Shown: positions 5,750 through 9,489 of the stretch, one piece after another
Layout of the letters: every line of letters starts with the position of its first letter
Numbering within the stretch: the stretch's first letter is position 1
Source: Sulfuricella sp.
GTDB taxonomy: Bacteria > Pseudomonadota > Gammaproteobacteria > Burkholderiales > Sulfuricellaceae
Length of the DNA: 9,489 nt
Assembly (NCBI GenBank): GCA_019911785.1
Contig: JAIOJM010000022.1
Coordinates: 1-9,489 of the forward strand
Direction of reading: 5' to 3'
Translations under genes and position numbers: made by a program
Notes under the pieces: generated by a model
Databases searched by the model: none
What the model was told of the DNA's origin: nothing
What the model saw: the letters and a program-made list of their open reading frames with translations, nothing else

Positions 5750-6454
5750 TCAGTTTGTCCGGCTTATCCAGCGCTGCGCTTTTTCCAATTCAATTAATCC
5801 CTTAAGGTTTTCGATGCCGTTTTGCCGTACGGTTTTCATGCTCACCAGGAACAACTGCGCGGTTGCCAGCGAGTCTGCCAGCGCGCTGTGGCGCGCAAAG
5901 TTCTGGATGTGGAAATGCTCGATCCAGTCGTCAAGGGCGCGGTATTTCCGCGCCAGTTCGGGGTAGAGGGCAGGCGCCACATAGGCGAGGTCGAGCCAGG
6001 TGTGGCGGAAGTTCAGTCCCAAGTATTTTTTCAGGGCTCGACGGGTCATGGTTTCGTCAAAGCTGACATGAAAGGCGATCAGCGGGTCGCGGCCGAGGTA
6101 TTCGAGAAATCGCAGCAGCGCCTCTACCGGGGCGATGCCCCCGACCTGGGCGGTACCGCCGATACCGTGGATCAGGATGTTGTCCTTGCCACTGGAAGTT
6201 TCCTGCTGGAGCACGACTTCAAAGCTGTCGTCAAGGTCGATGCGTCCCTCCTTTACGGCGACAGCGCCGATGGCGATGAGATGATCCCTGGTGAGGCTGA
6301 GGCCGGTGGTTTCCACGTCCATGACCACGAAGCGGTTCTGGTCGAGGCGAACAGGCTTGCTGGCCGGGCTCAGCGCCTGCCAGGCCGCCAGCCGCCGGGC
6401 GGCCGCCGGGGCGAGCGGGGGCGTGCCGGGAAACCAGCGCGACCACAAGCTCAT
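5750..6454 (-). CDS. 3'-5' exonuclease, DEDDh family (DNA polymerase III epsilon-like)
   Basis: The 234-residue protein carries a complete DEDDh exonuclease domain after a roughly 40-residue N-terminal extension rich in Ala/Pro/Arg. Motif I is VVMDVETTGL with Asp46 and Glu48. Motif II is LIAFHVSFDETM with Asp133. Motif III is RHSALADSLATAQLF with His189 and Asp194. All five metal-binding and general-base residues are present, so it should be active on single-stranded DNA or RNA ends. It is not the replicative DnaQ in any demonstrable way: it lacks a recognisable alpha-subunit-binding tail and sits outside a replication cluster. The start overlaps the stop of the upstream DUF294-type gene as ATGA and has no strong ribosome-binding site, so it is translationally coupled. 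I recall similar exonuclease/DUF294/symporter linkage in Pseudomonas; the functional reason is unknown. Confidence 0.9.
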   Translation of the reverse strand: MSLWSRWFPGTPPLAPAAARRLAAWQALSPASKPVRLDQNRFVVMDVETTGLSLTRDHLIAIGAVAVKEGRIDLDDSFEVVLQQETSSGKDNILIHGIGGTAQVGGIAPVEALLRFLEYLGRDPLIAFHVSFDETMTRRALKKYLGLNFRHTWLDLAYVAPALYPELARKYRALDDWIEHFHIQNFARHSALADSLATAQLFLVSMKTVRQNGIENLKGLIELEKAQRWISRTN

Positions 6455-8355
6455 AAGTGGTAATCCAGCGCCAGCCTGGTCTGCAGCTTGCGCGCCTGGC
6501 GGAAAGCTTCCTTGAGAATGCGGCGGTCGAGGTCGTTGAGGGTGTCCGGATCGATGAGATTATCCAGCGTGCTGCCGCTCTCGATTTCCTCATGCTGGCG
6601 CCGCAGGCGCAGCAACTGGATGAAGTGCAGCGCATCCGCCCACGCCCCTGTTTCCGCAGGCGAGAAGCCGAGTTTGGCAGCGCTCATGCGCAGCCGCTGC
6701 ACCGTGTTGGTGTGGGGAACGCTCGCGGCCAGGCTGAAGATCCGTGCGGCATCGACGAAGGGCGTGAAGCCGTTGAGTTTGAGGTCGAGCTTGTTTTCTT
6801 CGCCCACCACGAAATCGCGCATCAACCCCAGAGGCGGCCGGTTGTTCAGGGCATTGGCAGCCATCTGGTGCAGAAAGCGCGGATTGGCAGCGGCCTTGCC
6901 CATCAGCCAATGCCTGAGCTCTCCTGCGAGTTCCTGCCGGCCGAACAGCGGCCGGAAATCGAAGAAGATCGAGGCGTTGAGCAGGGCTACGGGATTGCCT
7001 TGGTCGATCCAGCCTGCGAAGGTATCCTTCCATTCGTTCAGGGAAAGGCACCACTGCGGGTTGCTCGCCATGATATTGCCCTTGCACAGCGGAAAGCCGC
7101 AGGCATCGAGCGCCTCGTTGATGCGCCGGGCGATCGGCAGGAGCTGAGCGCGCACCTGCTCGGCGGAAGTCCCTTCCGGCTCCTGGAAAATGATGCCGTT
7201 ATCCTGGTCGGTGTTGAGCGTCTGCTCGTATCGCCCCTCCGAGCCGAGCGCGATCCAGCAGAATCCCGCGCATAGCGGACTCTCCATGATGCCCGCCGCC
7301 GAGCACTCCATCTCGATAATTCGCACCGTCAACAAATCGTTCAGGGTGGAGATGAACTGCGTCAGCTGCTCCGCTGCCACCCCCTGTGCCATCATGTTGT
7401 GGGCAAGCTGGCGGATGTCGCCGGCGGCATGCTGCAACGCGACGATATCGTTTGCCCCGCGGATGGCTGCGCTGATCTGGCGCAGACCCACCCGCTGCAG
7501 CGTAAACAAATCCTTCTCCGAAATGATGCCGACCAGCTTCCCGTCCTGCGTCACCAGCACATGGCGGAAACCCTGCTTCGCCATTTCCAGCGCAGCCTCG
7601 TAGGCGAGAGCTTGGGGCGGAAGAGTGGTGAGATGGGTGCTCATGATGCCGATGATCGGCTGATCCAGATCGATCTGCGCCAGCGCCACCCGGTTCAGCA
7701 CGTCGTGCAGGGTAAAGATGCCGACCGGCTTGCCGTCTTCCACCGCCACCATCGAACCGATGCCCAGGGCATGCATCGTCTCCAGCACCGACCGCACCGG
7801 TGTTACGGGCGCGCACGTCACCGGATCGCGGCGGATGATCGCCGACAGGGGGCTGGACAGCGACTGCTGCTCCGAACTCGACCGCGCATACTGCGCCTGG
7901 ATGATCTGCTTCGACTGCTCCAGCAGGGAAGCGATGCGGCGCGTGCAAAAATCCTGAAAGGGCGGAGACAAGCGGATCAGCTCATGGAAATCCGCCGCGG
8001 CGAGCTCGTAGCAGAACACATCCTGCTTGGCGCGATAAGTGCCGGTGACAGCGCGTTTGGACAGCAGTGCGCCCAGGGGGAAGCACTCGCCCTCGTGCAG
8101 TTCCAGCCAGGCGGCATCTTCCTGGGCGCGGACCACATCCTGCTCGCCCTGCACCACGCCCTGCTTGATCACCAGGAAGCGGGACGCCACCCCCTGCTCG
8201 GGCGAGGTGATTACCTCGCCCTTGGCGTAATAGCCCAGGGAAAGCCGCTGCGCCAGCCACACCAGATGGTCGCGCTCCATCCGGTCGAACGGTGCGAAGC
8301 GGCGAAGGTGATCCATGGTTGCATGGATCAGGGAGTTGGGCGGTGCACTGGCCAT
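6451..8355 (-). CDS. Cyclic-nucleotide-binding / CBS-pair / DUF294 nucleotidyltransferase signalling protein
   Basis: The 634-residue cytoplasmic protein has four parts. Residues about 10-145 form a cNMP-binding-like beta-roll (GEVITSPEQGVASRFLVIKQ; GECFPLGALLS). Residues about 165-290 hold two CBS domains, each ending in a G-x-V/L-x-G-I-x-x-x-x-D-L/V signature (GKPVGIFTLHDV at 208-219, GKLVGIISEKDL at 272-283). Residues about 310-450 are a GlnD-like nucleotidyltransferase with an intact GSEGRYEQTL-NTDQDN motif (371-386; metal ligands Asp383 and Asp385). The rest, to about 625, is the DUF294 C-terminal helical domain. The ATG at 8355 has an AAGGA ribosome-binding site 7 bases upstream. CBS pairs usually bind adenine nucleotides, so the protein probably senses energy or cyclic-nucleotide state and may nucleotidylate a target. 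The nearby symporter is an attractive but unproven target. It overlaps the exonuclease gene by 4 bp. Confidence 0.9.
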   Translation of the reverse strand: MASAPPNSLIHATMDHLRRFAPFDRMERDHLVWLAQRLSLGYYAKGEVITSPEQGVASRFLVIKQGVVQGEQDVVRAQEDAAWLELHEGECFPLGALLSKRAVTGTYRAKQDVFCYELAAADFHELIRLSPPFQDFCTRRIASLLEQSKQIIQAQYARSSSEQQSLSSPLSAIIRRDPVTCAPVTPVRSVLETMHALGIGSMVAVEDGKPVGIFTLHDVLNRVALAQIDLDQPIIGIMSTHLTTLPPQALAYEAALEMAKQGFRHVLVTQDGKLVGIISEKDLFTLQRVGLRQISAAIRGANDIVALQHAAGDIRQLAHNMMAQGVAAEQLTQFISTLNDLLTVRIIEMECSAAGIMESPLCAGFCWIALGSEGRYEQTLNTDQDNGIIFQEPEGTSAEQVRAQLLPIARRINEALDACGFPLCKGNIMASNPQWCLSLNEWKDTFAGWIDQGNPVALLNASIFFDFRPLFGRQELAGELRHWLMGKAAANPRFLHQMAANALNNRPPLGLMRDFVVGEENKLDLKLNGFTPFVDAARIFSLAASVPHTNTVQRLRMSAAKLGFSPAETGAWADALHFIQLLRLRRQHEEIESGSTLDNLIDPDTLNDLDRRILKEAFRQARKLQTRLALDYHL

Positions 8356-8378
8356 ATCGGAATCCTTATTGAAGTTTA

Positions 8379-8398
8379 AAACCGAGGTTTAACGGTTT
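8379..8398 (-). terminator. Weak hairpin between antiporter and DUF294 genes
   Basis: AAACCG (8379-8384) and CGGTTT (8393-8398) can form a 6-bp stem with an 8-base loop. On the minus strand the stem runs into TTTT. It sits in the 52-base gap after the antiporter stop. It is AT-rich and short, so partial readthrough into the DUF294 gene is likely if it acts at all. Confidence 0.3.
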
Positions 8399-8407
8399 CC
8401 CCCGGGT

Positions 8408-9489
8408 TTATTCCTCCACCAGAAGGTCCAGCTTTCTTGCCAGCCATTTGGTGGTGGTGGCCTGGATCAGAATAGTCATCAAAATGGCGATAAAGGTGAC
8501 TGAGGCGATGAGCTGCGCGCCCGGTGCTTTCATGCCCAGCAGCAGGCCGGCAAGCGCGCCCGGTATCACGCCGGTTTCACGTGTCCAGCACATGAACAGC
8601 ATTTCCTTGAAGCTCCACTTGGCGCGCCGGTCTGGCAGGGCGCACAGGAACACCGTTACCGGCCGCGCCACCAGCATGAAAATTGTCACTACTGCGACGC
8701 CACCGAGCAGGTACTTGTTCATCAGGCCGAAATCCACCTGTGTGCCGAGCAGAATGAAAATGAACATGCGCATGATCAGTGAAGTGGTCATGATGAAATC
8801 TTCGAGGATGGCCTCGTCGTGGTAGATACGCTTGAAGCCGAGGGACTCCTGGTTGCCGAGCATGATGCCGAACACGAACACCGCCATGAAGCCGCTGGAA
8901 TGCAGCCCGTCCGCGCTCATGTAGGCGCCGATCACGGCCATCAGTGTGACTACCGGCGCGTATTCGGCCAGGAAGCCGAATTTCTCATGCGAAATCATGA
9001 AGGCGGCCAGATAGCCGAGGACACCGCCGATCACGATGCCGAGCACCGCTTGCTTGACCAGATCGGCAAGCGCGTCGCCGGGCGAAAATTCGCCTGCGCC
9101 CATCGCCACGCCGAGCACGGTGAAAGTGACGATTGCACCCATCGCGTCGTTGAATGCGGATTCAGTCATTACCGTCTGCGCGACGCGGTCCTTGATCCTG
9201 ATTTGCTTGAATACCGGCACCAGCGTGGCCGGGTCGGTGGAAGCGAGCGTGGCGCCCAGCAGCAGGGCCACGATGACCGGGACGCCGAGGATGTAATAGG
9301 CGGCCGCGCCGGTGATGGCGGCGGTGATCAGCACGCCGATGGTGGAGATGACGGCAACGGTAATCCATACTTCTTTCAGCACCTTGAGACGAATCGAGGC
9401 GCCGCCGTCGAACAGGATGTAGCTGGAGCCGAAAATCAGGATCAACTGGTTGATTGCCGAATCCGTCTTGATGTCCACCAGCCCGAAAA
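8408..9489 (-). CDS. CPA1-type cation/proton antiporter (NhaP-like), N-terminus off the right edge
   Basis: At least 360 residues of a sodium or potassium/proton exchanger are visible. The open frame runs to the right edge (FGLVDIKTDS...), so the start is beyond the window; a GTG at 9478 is in frame but is internal. Family marks are ILFDGGASIRL in an early helix, LGATLASTDPATLVPVF (TDP at 9230-9238) and TESAFNDAMGAIVTFTVLG. The Asn-Asp pair at 9146-9151 is the ion-binding motif of CPA1 exchangers; CPA2 members have Asp-Asp. About ten membrane helices follow from the hydrophobic pattern. The protein ends at LARKLDLLVEE with no RCK/TrkA-C domain. It lies 52 bases upstream of the DUF294-type gene in the same direction. 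Ion preference (Na+ or K+) cannot be decided from the sequence. Confidence 0.88.
   Translation of the reverse strand, partial: FGLVDIKTDSAINQLILIFGSSYILFDGGASIRLKVLKEVWITVAVISTIGVLITAAITGAAAYYILGVPVIVALLLGATLASTDPATLVPVFKQIRIKDRVAQTVMTESAFNDAMGAIVTFTVLGVAMGAGEFSPGDALADLVKQAVLGIVIGGVLGYLAAFMISHEKFGFLAEYAPVVTLMAVIGAYMSADGLHSSGFMAVFVFGIMLGNQESLGFKRIYHDEAILEDFIMTTSLIMRMFIFILLGTQVDFGLMNKYLLGGVAVVTIFMLVARPVTVFLCALPDRRAKWSFKEMLFMCWTRETGVIPGALAGLLLGMKAPGAQLIASVTFIAILMTILIQATTTKWLARKLDLLVEE

Noticed and set aside
7399..8379. A 326-codon open frame on the plus strand opposite the DUF294 gene
   Set aside because: It is antisense to intact cNMP and CBS domains, has no family signature and no convincing ribosome-binding site.
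9476..9478. GTG at 9478 as the antiporter start
   Set aside because: The frame stays open to the window edge and the visible part begins inside the early membrane region, so the N-terminal helices and start lie outside.

Overview
The window (about 9.5 kb, GC-rich, dense coding, short intergenic gaps) looks like a chromosomal segment of a Gram-negative proteobacterium, most likely a betaproteobacterium. The reasons are the protein families present (sphaeroides haem protein with diheme cytochrome c, a VC_2705-type symporter pair, a DUF294 signalling protein), the Sec-exported c-type cytochromes and a REP-like repeat. The assignment is by family resemblance only; there is no rRNA marker gene.

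Region 1 (1-1828) is a redox module. A response regulator of the OmpR/QseB type, cut by the left edge, is read leftward. A three-gene operon is read rightward from the shared intergenic region: an SHP-type monohaem cytochrome c, a diheme cytochrome c (DHC) and a membrane cytochrome b561. Together they suggest an electron path from quinol through cytochrome b and DHC to SHP. SHP is an oxygen- and NO-reactive cytochrome whose physiological substrate is unsettled. A TTAAG direct repeat with 11-bp periodicity in the divergent region is a good candidate binding site for the adjacent regulator.

Region 2 (1849-3104) holds a small two-helix membrane protein (YggT-like, leftward), a divergent cytoplasmic TPR protein, a near-perfect REPIN-like inverted repeat and a strong bidirectional terminator.

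Region 3 (3038-8355) is read entirely leftward. A DUF294-type protein (cyclic-nucleotide-binding, CBS pair and nucleotidyltransferase domains) overlaps a DEDDh 3'-5' exonuclease gene by 4 bp. Next come a well-formed sigma70-like promoter and a two-gene sodium:solute symporter operon (small DUF4212-type subunit plus large subunit). The large subunit carries a hydrophilic, probably periplasmic insert of about 155 residues and a canonical EF-hand-like calcium loop. Co-location suggests a transport and signalling module for small organic acids such as acetate, but the substrate is not shown by the sequence.

Region 4 (8408-9489) is a CPA1-type cation/proton antiporter, also read leftward and cut by the right edge. 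No tRNA, rRNA, CRISPR array, transposase or phage gene was seen.
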